Under the pieces are notes generated by a model. The model saw nothing but the letters and a program-made list of their open reading frames with translations, was not told the DNA's origin and searched no databases. The translations under genes and the position numbers were made by a program. Shown piece after piece: positions 1 to 7,350 of a stretch of DNA of 64,000 nt (position 1 is the stretch's first letter; each line of letters starts with the position of its first letter). Source of the stretch: JAMQPK01 sp963761975 (GTDB lineage: Bacteria; Acidobacteriota; Vicinamibacteria; Vicinamibacterales; JAMQPK01); assembly GCA_963761975.1 (NCBI GenBank), contig CAVXIR010000004.1, positions 1,984,001 to 2,048,000 on the forward strand. The letters run 5' to 3'.

Positions 1-1128
1 CGTGCGCTCCACCGGCATCGGCACGCCATTCTCTTGGAGTGTCGACACGAGGGCTTCGCCAACGGCGAGCGTGGAAATCACCTGCGTGACGTCGAGCTTC
101 GGGTTCGCAACAAACGTTTCTGCCGCCGTCCGAACCGCCTTCTGATCGCGCGGCGTAAACGCCCGCAGCGCGTGCTGAATGCGGTTGCCGAGCTGTCCGA
201 GGATTTCTCCGGGCACGTCGTCGGGAAACTGCGAGCAGAAATATACGCCGACGCCTTTCGACCGGATGATGCGGACGACCTGCTCGATACGATCGCGCAA
301 CGCTTCGGGCGCATCGTCGAACAGCAAGTGCGCCTCGTCGAAGACGAATACCAGTTTCGGTTTGTCGAGATCGCCGACTTCGGGAAGATTCTCGAACAGC
401 TCCGAGAGCAGCCACAACAGGAAGGTCGAGTAAAGACGCGGCTTGAGAATGAGCTGATCGGCGGCCAGCACGTTGATGATGCCGCGGCCGTTGAGATCGG
501 TGCGAAGCAGGTCGACGAGCTCCAGAGCCGGCTCGCCAAAGAGCGCCGTACCGCCCTCCCGCTCGAGCGAGAGCAGCGAACGCTGAATGGCAGCTACCGA
601 TTGCGTGCTCACGAGCCCATAACTCGAGGAAATCTCTTTCTTGTTGTCGGCAACGAACGTCAACAATGCCCGCAGATCGTCAAGGTCGAGCAGCAGCAAC
701 CCGCGATCGTCCGCCAGCTTGAAGGCGATCTCGAGCGTCCCTACTTGTGCCGCGCTGAGGTCCAGAATGCGCGAGAGCAGCGTCGGGCCCAGCTCGCTAA
801 TCGTCGTCCGCACGGGGTGGCCCAATCCGCCGTGGAGATCCCAGAAGACGACGGGGTTCGCTTCGGGGGCATAACCGTCGAGCCCGATCTGGGCGACGCG
901 CTGCGCAATTTTCTCCCCTCCTTTTCCAGGCATCGCCAGGCCGGCCACGTCCCCTTTGACATCGGCCAGGAAGACCGGTACGCCGAGGCGCGAGAACCCC
1001 TCAGCCAGCACCATCAGCGAGACGGTCTTGCCGGTACCCGTCGCCCCCGCGACGAGTCCGTGTCGGTTGCCATACTGTGCGTGGAGGTAGACGGGGTCGT
1101 CGCCCTTGCCGAGAAAGATGCGCGCCAT
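1..1128 (-). CDS. HerA-like ATPase, DUF853 family (partial, C-terminus off the window)
   Basis: The minus-strand frame reads without a stop from an ATG at 1128 to the window edge, giving 376 codons of a family that is usually about 500 residues. The protein begins MARIFLGKG and has a Walker A motif, GATGTGKT, at residues 28-35, followed by an FLADVKGD stretch. Further on there is a Walker B-like LVFVFDEAH and a CSQFPDDVP segment. This pattern is that of the DUF853 branch of HerA/FtsK-like P-loop ATPases, predicted hexameric DNA translocases or helicases of poorly known role. It is divergent from the methyltransferase at 1232, with 103 bp between the starts. The long antisense plus-strand reading frame across it is a shadow. 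Confidence 0.85.
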   Translation of the reverse strand, partial: MARIFLGKGDDPVYLHAQYGNRHGLVAGATGTGKTVSLMVLAEGFSRLGVPVFLADVKGDVAGLAMPGKGGEKIAQRVAQIGLDGYAPEANPVVFWDLHGGLGHPVRTTISELGPTLLSRILDLSAAQVGTLEIAFKLADDRGLLLLDLDDLRALLTFVADNKKEISSSYGLVSTQSVAAIQRSLLSLEREGGTALFGEPALELVDLLRTDLNGRGIINVLAADQLILKPRLYSTFLLWLLSELFENLPEVGDLDKPKLVFVFDEAHLLFDDAPEALRDRIEQVVRIIRSKGVGVYFCSQFPDDVPGEILGQLGNRIQHALRAFTPRDQKAVRTAAETFVANPKLDVTQVISTLAVGEALVSTLQENGVPMPVERT

Positions 1129-1231
1129 GAGACACGTAGCTTACGACAGAATGAGGGCACGCGTTTCGTGCGATCATCTGGCCGCGACGCGGCTCAAGTG
1201 GAACGTTTGACAGCCATCACAGGAGGATCAC

Positions 1232-2050
1232 GTGGATAGCACACCGTCCGAGGCGGTGGATCTCTACAACAACGTCTACGCACACTTCGGCAGCCGCGCC
1301 GAAGCTGCGGTGCGCCATCACGCGTTTGGTGAGGACATTGGGCAGAGCAGCTGGATGACCGCTGGCGACTGGCTTCGATTTGCGGACCAGGTGCACGTGC
1401 ACGAGCAGGGCCACGTGCTCGAGGTCGGCAGCGGCTCGGGCGGACCGGGGGTGTATCTCGCCGCCACTCGCGGCTGCCGCGTGACCGGCATCGATATCAA
1501 TGAACATGGAGTGCGAAATGGGGAGCAGTTGGCGGCAACGAAGGGCGTCGCCGATCGCGTGACGTTTCGCATCGCCGATGCGAGCAAGCCACTTCCATTT
1601 CCGCCGGCCGCTTTCGATGCCGTGCTCTCGAACGACGCGATGTGCCATATCTCGAATCGCTTGGAGGTCCTCGGCGAATGGCACCGCGTGCTGCGACCGG
1701 GAGGGCGCATCCTCTTTACCGACGCCATGATCGTCACCGGTGTCGTGACACAAGAGGAACTGGCCGTCCGCAGTTCGATCGGGCGGTATCTCTTCGCGCC
1801 CTCCGGAGAGAATGAGCGACTCATCGGCCGTGCGGGGTTTACGCTGCTGTCGACCGAGGATCTAACCGCAGCGGCGGAGGTGATCGCGGAGCGGTGGCAG
1901 GTGTCGCGCGAGCAACATCGGGACGAACTGCTCGCGCGGGAAGGTGAAGAGAATTTCGTGGGTTTGCAACGGTTTCTCGCGTGCGTGCACCGGCTCTCAG
2001 CCGAACGTCGCTTGTCGCGGTTCGGCTATCTTGCCGAGAAGGCAGCCTAG
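1232..2050 (+). CDS. Class I SAM-dependent methyltransferase
   Basis: The GTG start is supported by AGGAGG five bases upstream (1221-1226). The 272-residue cytosolic protein has the Rossmann motif I sequence VLEVGSGSGGPG at about residues 62-73, then acidic motif GIDIN and the post-motif LRPGGRILFTDAM. The N-terminal LYNNVYAHFG and the HHAFGEDIGQSSW segment resemble small-molecule methyltransferases of the sarcosine/dimethylglycine or sterol C-methyltransferase-like group. The fold is clear but the substrate cannot be read from the sequence. It is monocistronic and converges on the SPFH gene, with only 6 bp between the two stops. Confidence 0.85.
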   Translation: MDSTPSEAVDLYNNVYAHFGSRAEAAVRHHAFGEDIGQSSWMTAGDWLRFADQVHVHEQGHVLEVGSGSGGPGVYLAATRGCRVTGIDINEHGVRNGEQLAATKGVADRVTFRIADASKPLPFPPAAFDAVLSNDAMCHISNRLEVLGEWHRVLRPGGRILFTDAMIVTGVVTQEELAVRSSIGRYLFAPSGENERLIGRAGFTLLSTEDLTAAAEVIAERWQVSREQHRDELLAREGEENFVGLQRFLACVHRLSAERRLSRFGYLAEKAA

Positions 2051-2056
2051 CAGATC

Positions 2057-3067
2057 CTAGCGGTTCAGATACGCATCGAGGTCTGACCGCTTGATGCGGT
2101 AGGTCAAACCGATTCTCTTCGCCGGAAGCTGCCCGGATTCGATGATGTCGATGACGTCCGGCTCGGTCACACCGAGACGGCGGGCCACGTCTGCCGGTGA
2201 CAACAGATCGGACGAGCTGATGACACCCTGCGCCTGGATGATCTGTTGGGCCATTGAAAGGCCAACCGCCATCTCCGTGGCCGTGCCGGCCGCGCCGCTG
2301 CCCTTCTCCATCCCTTGTGCCATCTGAAACTTCACGTAGTCGTTCAGATCGCCGACGGCCGCCATACTCGCACGTTTGTCGAGGGCCTGCTCGACTTCGG
2401 CCGGCACCGACACGTTCTCGACGATAAAGCTGGACAGCTGCAGGCCGTACTTTGCGGTAATCACAGGATTGATGACGGGCAACAGTGCGTCGCCGATTTC
2501 ACGATAGCGGCTGGCGATCTGCAGCACCGGGATTTTGGCCGCTGCAATCGCATCGCTGAACGCACTCACGATGCGCGAGCGCATCGAATCGATGAACTCG
2601 TCGACGGTGAAGTCGTGATCCGACCCGGCCACCTCGCGAAGGAAGGTCTTGGCATCGACAATCTTGAAGTCGTACGTGCCGAATGCCCTGACGCGCGCCA
2701 CACCCAGATCGTCGTCCGGCATCATGACCGGATTGGTCGTGCCCCATTTGTTGCCGGTGAACAACCGTGTGTTGAGAAAGTAGACGTCAGCTTTGAACGG
2801 GGAATTGAAACTGTACTTCCACGAGCGAAGCCGTGTGAGCACGGGAATGTTGTCGGTGGTCAGCGTGTGCTTGCCTGGCGCAAACGTGTCGCCGAACTCG
2901 CCGAGATAGACAAACTGGGCACACTGCGATTCGCGCACGATCAGCTGTGCGCCGTTTTTGATGGCCCGGTCGGCGTCTGGAAAGCGGTGCGTCAGCGTAT
3001 GTCTCGAGTCGTCTGTCCACTCGACGATCTCGACGTACTCGCCCTTGATGAAATCCATCAACCCCAT
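2057..3067 (-). CDS. SPFH-domain protein with C-terminal excisionase-type HTH
   Basis: This 336-residue protein starts at MGLMDFIKG. An in-frame extension further upstream crosses the divergent zinc-ribbon gene and is rejected. Residues about 5-270 match the virion-core/YdjI-like SPFH family (FPD..IKNGAQLIVRESQ, GKHTLTTDNIPVLT, VDEFIDSMRSRIVSAFSDAIA). Many relatives end in a zinc ribbon. Here the last 50 residues instead form a MerR/excisionase-like helix-turn-helix (LLSPADVARRLGVTEPDV, then GLTYRIKRSDLDAYL). The neighbour on the other strand is a free-standing multi-zinc-ribbon protein, so the two may replace the usual SPFH-ribbon fusion. No transmembrane helix is evident. The two divergent genes share the promoter area, and their ATG codons could overlap at CATG (3065-3068). 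Confidence 0.82.
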   Translation of the reverse strand: MGLMDFIKGEYVEIVEWTDDSRHTLTHRFPDADRAIKNGAQLIVRESQCAQFVYLGEFGDTFAPGKHTLTTDNIPVLTRLRSWKYSFNSPFKADVYFLNTRLFTGNKWGTTNPVMMPDDDLGVARVRAFGTYDFKIVDAKTFLREVAGSDHDFTVDEFIDSMRSRIVSAFSDAIAAAKIPVLQIASRYREIGDALLPVINPVITAKYGLQLSSFIVENVSVPAEVEQALDKRASMAAVGDLNDYVKFQMAQGMEKGSGAAGTATEMAVGLSMAQQIIQAQGVISSSDLLSPADVARRLGVTEPDVIDIIESGQLPAKRIGLTYRIKRSDLDAYLNR

Positions 3068-3110
3068 GCCCCTGTTATCGGCCGCAGGGCGAGACGCCGA
3101 TACTCGAGTC

Positions 3111-3779
3111 GTGCAGACCAATGCCGCGACACTGCGATGCCCGAGCTGCGGCGCACCCGCCGCGCCAGATGCCGGCCGCTGCGCGTATTGCCAGGCCCGC
3201 CTGGCCACGATCGGGTGTCCGGTGTGCATGGCGTTGCTCTTTCAAGGCGCCGCGTTCTGCCCGTCCTGTGGCGCAGCGCGCAGCCGATCCGAGGAGGCAC
3301 AGCCGCACTCGACCAAATGCCCGGCGTGCCGGGGGGACATGCACTGGATTCGCATCGGCGACGTCGACCTGCTCGAGTGCGCAAGCTGCGACGGAACCTG
3401 GATTGAGGCAGCTGCGTTCGAGCGGCTGTGCGCTCAGCGCGAGCAGCAGGCGATCATCGTTCAGAAGGGCGCCGACTCACGAACGGCTGCCGATCGTGCG
3501 CAAAAGGCGCCTGATCGCGTGCGGTACCGCCCCTGTCCGCAGTGCGGAAAAATGATGAACCGGCAGAATTTCGGACGTCTGTCTGGGGCGATTGTCGATA
3601 CGTGCCATGCCCACGGAACGTTTCTCGATCGCGGGGAGCTTCACCAGGTGGTGCGATTCATTCTCGACGGCGGCTTCGATCGCATGCGCCAGGCCGAGCT
3701 GGCACGGCTCAAGGAGGAACAGCAGCGGCTCAGGGAACTGGAGCTCCATTTGAGCCGTTCCCGAGGTGGAGAGGGATAG
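3111..3779 (+). CDS. Multi-zinc-ribbon protein (TFIIB-type / zf-TFIIB domains)
   Basis: The protein is about 222 residues from a GTG at 3111. An in-frame ATG at 3066 would add 15 residues and would overlap the divergent SPFH start codon. Neither start has a clear Shine-Dalgarno sequence. There are five cysteine pairs: CPSCGAP, CAYCQA, CPVC...CPSCGA, then CPACRGD...CASCDGTW and CPQCGKMM...CHAHGTFLDRGEL. The last two are the bipartite zf-TFIIB ribbon with its typical 'TW' and 'DRGEL' endings. A charged coiled-coil-like tail (ARLKEEQQRLRELELHL) follows. The protein is probably cytosolic and structural or regulatory, working with the adjacent SPFH protein. That link is inferred from divergent pairing. 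Confidence 0.75.
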   Translation: MQTNAATLRCPSCGAPAAPDAGRCAYCQARLATIGCPVCMALLFQGAAFCPSCGAARSRSEEAQPHSTKCPACRGDMHWIRIGDVDLLECASCDGTWIEAAAFERLCAQREQQAIIVQKGADSRTAADRAQKAPDRVRYRPCPQCGKMMNRQNFGRLSGAIVDTCHAHGTFLDRGELHQVVRFILDGGFDRMRQAELARLKEEQQRLRELELHLSRSRGGEG

Positions 3780-3802
3780 CAGGATATGAGGACCTTCGGG
3801 GA

Positions 3803-3872
3803 TCAGGGCAGATGGCAAATGGCGGATGGCAAAGAGCACGATCTGCCCTCTGCCATCAGCCCTCTGCCCTGA
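3803..3872. repeat. Hairpin of GGCAGATGGC-type short repeats (block A)
   Basis: A 70-bp block between two convergent genes. The ends TCAGGGCAGA and TCTGCCCTGA pair perfectly, and the interior repeats GATGGC on one arm and CTCTGCC/CCATC on the other. The same unit reappears in-frame in the penicillin acylase gene at 24585-24656. It may act as a bidirectional terminator here, though there is no T-run. Confidence 0.7.
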
Positions 3873-3881
3873 CACGCAAGT

Positions 3882-4334
3882 TCATTGTGATCCGTCCCTT
3901 GTCGATTGGCGGCCGATCATCTGCCAGCCTTGCGGGGTCCGCACCCAGACGTGAAGCACGTGCAGCTTGACGTCGGTCGCCTTGCCGTCGGTGACTTGTT
4001 TGTAGTTCACGCGCCCGTTCACGAGCGCGAAGTTGCCCTGCACTGAGATGTTCGTGTCGATCAAATCAACGGAGGCGTAGTCGGCCTTCGTCGTCACGAT
4101 GTGGCTGACGGCGGTTTTCTTGTCTTCCACCAGGCCGCTCGAATGTCCGTACCGGATGTCTTCGTGGTACAGCCTGGCCAGCGCGGCACCGTCTTTCTTC
4201 AACATCGCCTGTCTCCAGGTCTCCATGGCCGCCATCACTTCCTTCTCAGCCTTCGGGTCGCTCGGCGGAGCCGCATACATCGAGGCGGCCGAAACGACAA
4301 GAGCCATCAGCATGACGGAGACGAACGTTTTCAT
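3882..4334 (-). CDS. Secreted SnoaL/NTF2-like (DUF4440) protein
   Basis: The 150-residue protein starts at MKTFVSVMLMALVVSAASMYA, a clear signal peptide ending near residue 20. GGGAGG lies just upstream. The open frame continues upstream through an 18-bp repeat array, but that part is repetitive and untranslated in this reading. The mature part (AAMETWRQAMLKKDGAALARLYHEDIRYGHSSG, then VHVLHVWVR-like and GWQMIGRQSTR) is the cone-shaped NTF2-like fold of DUF4440/SnoaL_3. Members bind or turn over small ligands in the periplasm, and no specific activity can be assigned. It is downstream of the DUF1572/ferritin pair on the same strand. Confidence 0.8.
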   Translation of the reverse strand: MKTFVSVMLMALVVSAASMYAAPPSDPKAEKEVMAAMETWRQAMLKKDGAALARLYHEDIRYGHSSGLVEDKKTAVSHIVTTKADYASVDLIDTNISVQGNFALVNGRVNYKQVTDGKATDVKLHVLHVWVRTPQGWQMIGRQSTRDGSQ

Positions 4335-4358
4335 GAGCCTCCCTATGACAAATGCGGC

Positions 4359-4500
4359 GAACCCAGAATCTGGCGTGAACCCAGAATCTGGCGTGAACCC
4401 AGAAGCTGGCGTGAACCCAGAATCTGGCGTGAACCCAGAAGCTGGCGTGAACCCAGAATCTGGCGTGAACCCAGAACCTGGTGCGAACCTAGAACCTAGC
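4359..4500. repeat. 18-bp direct repeat array, about eight copies (block B)
   Basis: Units of the form GAACCCAGAATCTGGCGT start at 4359, 4377, 4395, 4413, 4431, 4449, 4467 and 4485. Position 11 of the unit alternates T/G/C, and the last two copies are degenerate. The units are directly adjacent with no spacers, so this is not a CRISPR. The 3' end of the DUF1572-like gene (last codons and stop, 4496 onward) lies inside the degenerate tail of the array. Confidence 0.92.
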
Positions 4501-5014
4501 ACCCAGAACCCTGAACCGGTGGTTTCTTCTTGGGCATGCTCAGCGTCTGCCACCGGGAGCCGGCGAAGTGTTTTGCGAGCAGGACGATCTGCCCGATGTG
4601 AGCGGAATAGTGCGAGACCTGACGATTGATCGCCTGCACCACCGTATGGGCCTCACCACGGATGGTGACGGTCTTGCCCAGATCGCGGGGCTGTAACGAC
4701 GAAATCGTGTCGAGCAGAAGTCGCCAGCTGTCTTCCCACCGCGCCATGATTGCTGCGCGCGTATCGCCGCCCTCCTGCTCGAATTCGATGTCGCGATGAC
4801 GATCCGGCTTCTCGCCGTCGGTCGTAAGAAAGTCAGTCCAGCGCGAACGCATGTTGCCGGCCACGTGCTTCATGATGAGCGCAATGCTGTTCGCATCGGG
4901 ATCGATCAGCTCGAAGAACTGGCGATCGTCGATCTGCGCGACAGCTTTGTCTGCCTGCGACTTCAGCTTGCGCAGCTGGAACACGGAATCATCCAGGTAG
5001 TGACGTTCTATCAA
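4496..5014 (-). CDS. DUF1572 / DinB-like four-helix protein
   Basis: The 172-residue protein uses a TTG start whose last bases overlap the ferritin stop codon (TTGA at 5014-5011), implying translational coupling. It begins IERHYLDDSVFQLRKLKSQADKA and contains DPDANSIALIMKHVAGNMRSRWTDFL, the DUF1572 signature, and later HYSAHIGQIVLLAKHF. The histidines at HV and HYSAH are the likely metal site of the DinB superfold. Members are bacillithiol- or glutathione-transferase-like or of unknown role. The last six residues (VQGSGC) are encoded by the neighbouring repeat array, so the native C-terminus has been rewritten by repeat DNA. Confidence 0.8.
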   Translation of the reverse strand: MIERHYLDDSVFQLRKLKSQADKAVAQIDDRQFFELIDPDANSIALIMKHVAGNMRSRWTDFLTTDGEKPDRHRDIEFEQEGGDTRAAIMARWEDSWRLLLDTISSLQPRDLGKTVTIRGEAHTVVQAINRQVSHYSAHIGQIVLLAKHFAGSRWQTLSMPKKKPPVQGSGC

Positions 5015-5505
5015 TGCGCCTTCTCGATATGCACGAGGTACGCCTCGACCATCAACAGGTTCCTCTCACCCGACTGCTTGATGACGCTCAGCATGCGCTC
5101 CATCTTGACGACTTCCTCGAGCTGCTCGTCGATGAACCACTGAAGGAAGCTCTGTGCCAGGTAGTCGTTTTCTTTGATGGCAAGATCCATGAGGCCGGTA
5201 ATCTGGCGCGTCACTTCCCGTTCCCAGTTGAGCGCGGCCTGCACGGCTTCGTCGGCCGATGCAAACGTCGGTTTCGGCGCTGGAATCGAGGGAATCTGCA
5301 GCCCGCCGTTGGTGTCCTGCAGGTACTTCACGAATTTCATCCCATGCTGTCGCTCTTCTTCGGCCTGGTCCTGGAACAGCTTGGCCAGGAGCGTCAGCGA
5401 GCGCTGATAAAAGTGGGCAGCAATGCTGAGGTACTGAACGCTGGCGCCGAATTCGTGACCAATCTGGTCGTTGAAAGCTTTTGCAAGCGCTGGGCTAATG
5501 AGCAC
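5011..5505 (-). CDS. ftnA: Ferritin (non-heme iron storage)
   Basis: 164 residues from a GTG start with AAGGAG seven bases upstream. The sequence has the ferroxidase pattern of bacterial ferritins: an early Glu in IGHEFGASVQYLSIAAHF, EEERQHGMKFVKYL, and a late WFIDEQLEEV. It is full-length for bacterial FtnA. It would assemble as a 24-mer that oxidises and stores iron in the cytosol. It is the first gene of a two-gene unit with the DUF1572-like gene, which it overlaps by 4 bp. Confidence 0.93.
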   Translation of the reverse strand: MLISPALAKAFNDQIGHEFGASVQYLSIAAHFYQRSLTLLAKLFQDQAEEERQHGMKFVKYLQDTNGGLQIPSIPAPKPTFASADEAVQAALNWEREVTRQITGLMDLAIKENDYLAQSFLQWFIDEQLEEVVKMERMLSVIKQSGERNLLMVEAYLVHIEKAH

Positions 5506-5538
5506 GTCGGTCTCCTTGAGGGGATTATATATACAGCG

Positions 5539-5680
5539 GTTCGAGGTTCTGGGTGCTGGGTGCTGGGTTCCGGTTCAAGGTTCTGGTGAAAGAGTCATTC
5601 GACGTTCTGGTTCCCGGTTCTGCTCCGAATCTGGAACCCAGAACCGGAACCCAGAACCTAGCACCCAGAACCCAGAACCG
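5539..5680. repeat. Inverted blocks of GAACCCAGAA/GGTTCTGGGT repeats (block C)
   Basis: The left arm (about 5545-5590) repeats GGTTCTGGGTGCTGG, and the right arm (about 5626-5680) repeats its complement CCAGAACCTAGCACC, so the spacer can fold on itself. The unit is related to the 18-bp array at 4359-4500. The block runs up to the stop of the VOC gene at 5683. Confidence 0.85.
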
Positions 5681-5682
5681 TC

Positions 5683-6099
5683 TTAGTAACTCGCCCACGT
5701 CCCTGGCGTGGCCAACTCCACCGACCGGCCGTCGGGATCGCGGAAGTAGATGCTGTGGCCGCCGCGCGGCCAGTCGACGCGGCTTTCGACAGGAATGTGC
5801 AGGGCCTCGAGCTTATCGAGCCACGCACCAACGTCAGCTTTGTCGATCGCAAACGCGAGATGTGCCGGCCCGGTGCTGGTATGTCCCGGGACGAGCCCGC
5901 CCGCCGTTTCCAGCGGCCGATCAGATGCGCCTCGCTGAAACAGCAACAACACTGTGCCTTCGCCCGCGTCGAATGCGGCAACCCGCTCGACGGAGAGCAT
6001 CGGCTCGGTGCCGAGGATGTTTGTGTAAAACGTCGCGGTGCTCGCAAGATCGTCGCAGTAGACGGCCGTTTCCAGCACCCTTCTCGGCTTCACGGTCAA
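5683..6099 (-). CDS. VOC-family (glyoxalase/bleomycin-resistance-like) protein
   Basis: A 138-residue single-chain vicinal-oxygen-chelate protein: VLETAVYCDDLASTATFYTNILG at the N-terminus, GPAHLAFAID in the middle, and SIYFRDPDGRSVELATPG at the C-terminus. These carry the usual His and Glu metal ligands of the betaalphabetabetabeta modules. The TTG start overlaps the stop of the deaminase gene (TTGA). An in-frame GTG six bases later (6093) is an alternative, and GGGAG upstream could serve both. The substrate is unknown. The family includes dioxygenases, glyoxalases and antibiotic-binding proteins. Confidence 0.85.
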   Translation of the reverse strand: MTVKPRRVLETAVYCDDLASTATFYTNILGTEPMLSVERVAAFDAGEGTVLLLFQRGASDRPLETAGGLVPGHTSTGPAHLAFAIDKADVGAWLDKLEALHIPVESRVDWPRGGHSIYFRDPDGRSVELATPGTWASY

Positions 6100-6560
6100 A
6101 ACTCTCCCTCGGCGAAGAGCGCTTCGGCCTCGGCTTCACACACGGGTCCTACCACTTCGACCTGGCGCCCGGCTCTGGCCAGCACATCGCGGGCGCTGGC
6201 CACGAGCATGTGCGGCGTAAACCCGTTGAGCTTGTGCAGACGATCGCCGCTCAGCCCGTAAACCAGGCGGCTGACGCCGCTCCAGAAAATCGCGCCCGCA
6301 CACATCGCACACGGCTCGGCGCTCGTGTACAAGGTCGCCGCCGCAAGCACATCGGGGCTGAACTCCTTCACCGCGCGATGCAGTAGGTTCATCTCGGCGT
6401 GCGCAAGAATCTGTGTGTCGGTCAGCTGGCTGTTTTCAGCGGCCGCCAGCATCGCTCCGTTGCCGGCGACCAGCATCGCGCCGAACGGACGATTTCCGTG
6501 CGCCCGCGCGCGGCGCGCAATGGCGAACACCTCACGCATGTGTGTTTCGTGGATACGCAA
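6096..6560 (-). CDS. Nucleoside/guanine deaminase (CDA superfamily)
   Basis: A 154-residue zinc-dependent deaminase with the HAE motif at residues 54-56 and PCAMC at 83-87, which together supply the zinc ligands and the proton-shuttling Glu. The C-terminal half (FWSGVSRLVYGLSGDRLHKLNGF) resembles guanine deaminases more than TadA, since the TadA-type tail is missing. A TTG start at 6560 is preceded by GGAGAGTC, and that ribosome binding site lies in the GAGTC repeat block at 6561-6640. An ATG at residue 8 has no such site. It overlaps the VOC gene by 4 bp. Confidence 0.85.
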   Translation of the reverse strand: MRIHETHMREVFAIARRARAHGNRPFGAMLVAGNGAMLAAAENSQLTDTQILAHAEMNLLHRAVKEFSPDVLAAATLYTSAEPCAMCAGAIFWSGVSRLVYGLSGDRLHKLNGFTPHMLVASARDVLARAGRQVEVVGPVCEAEAEALFAEGEF

Positions 6561-6640
6561 GACTCTCCGACTCTCCCGACTCCTGACTCGTTGGACTCGC
6601 TAGACTCCGTAGACTGTTCGGACTCCGTAGGCGCTTGGGA
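6561..6640. repeat. Degenerate GACTC short-unit repeat (block D)
   Basis: Roughly eight GACTC-containing units at 8-9 bp spacing fill the spacer between the SDR stop (6643) and the deaminase start (6560). On the minus strand the first units read GGAGAGTC and probably serve as the Shine-Dalgarno sequence of the deaminase. Confidence 0.85.
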
Positions 6641-6642
6641 GT

Positions 6643-7350
6643 TCAGTCCTTGGGGTTGGTGGCGAATACTGTGAGCTCGGTTGTGAACCCGCGGTCGTTC
6701 ATCTCGAGTGCCGCCTTCACCGCGTGCGCGATGTCCTCGGCCTGCAACTTCGTCGGATTGTCGTCGTCCTGGCCGAAGCCGGCGTTGGAGGCGAAATTGG
6801 TCAGCACCTCGCTCGGGTTGATCAGGAACACGCGAACATTGTGTTGGCGCAGCTCTGCACGCCAGCATTCGGTCATTCCACGTACGGCGAATTTGCTCCC
6901 GTAATACGCCGTGCCGTTCGCCGCACCACGGAGCGCCGCCGTGGATGCGAGATTGACGATATTGCCGCGCTTCCGCTCGATGAAGTGCTTCGCCGCTTCG
7001 CGCGACATCAGCATCGTGCCGGTGACGTTGGTCCGGATGATGGCCTCGAACTTCGCGAGATCCATGTCGACGAGCTGCCGCCGCACGCCAAAGCCGGCGC
7101 TGTTGACGAGAACATCGAGGTGGCCGAATTTGTCGAAAAATTCGCGATAGGTACGCTTGACGTCGTCTTCGCTGCCGACGTCGGCTTTGATCGGATGGGC
7201 GGAAACGGATTTCGCCGCGTCCTTCAGTCTGTCCTCGTCCCGGCCGGTTATCGCCACGCGGGATCCCGCACCGACCAATGCCTCGGCAATCGCAAGCCCG
7301 ATGCCGCTCGACCCGCCCGTCACCAGCGCCGTCGCGTTCGTGAGATTCAT
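6643..7350 (-). CDS. Short-chain dehydrogenase/reductase (SDR)
   Basis: A 235-residue classical SDR starting at MNLTNATALV. Its ATG overlaps the stop of the upstream hydrolase (ATGA). The NAD(P)-binding motif TGGSSGIG is at residues 11-18, followed by a VNSAGFG motif, the catalytic Ser in NLASTAALRG, and YxxxK in TAYYGSKFAV. Arg in ITGRDED suggests NADP preference. The substrate is not predictable. It is translationally coupled to the alpha/beta-hydrolase, so the two may act in one detoxification or catabolic step. Confidence 0.9.
   Translation of the reverse strand: MNLTNATALVTGGSSGIGLAIAEALVGAGSRVAITGRDEDRLKDAAKSVSAHPIKADVGSEDDVKRTYREFFDKFGHLDVLVNSAGFGVRRQLVDMDLAKFEAIIRTNVTGTMLMSREAAKHFIERKRGNIVNLASTAALRGAANGTAYYGSKFAVRGMTECWRAELRQHNVRVFLINPSEVLTNFASNAGFGQDDDNPTKLQAEDIAHAVKAALEMNDRGFTTELTVFATNPKD

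Noticed and set aside
4359..4500. CRISPR array
   Set aside because: Units of 18 bp are directly adjacent without unique spacers, and no cas genes are nearby.
4335..4553. N-terminal extension of the NTF2-like protein with GFTPDS repeats
   Set aside because: The extension is only the open frame of the 18-bp repeat array. The signal peptide and GGGAGG at 4334 mark the real start.
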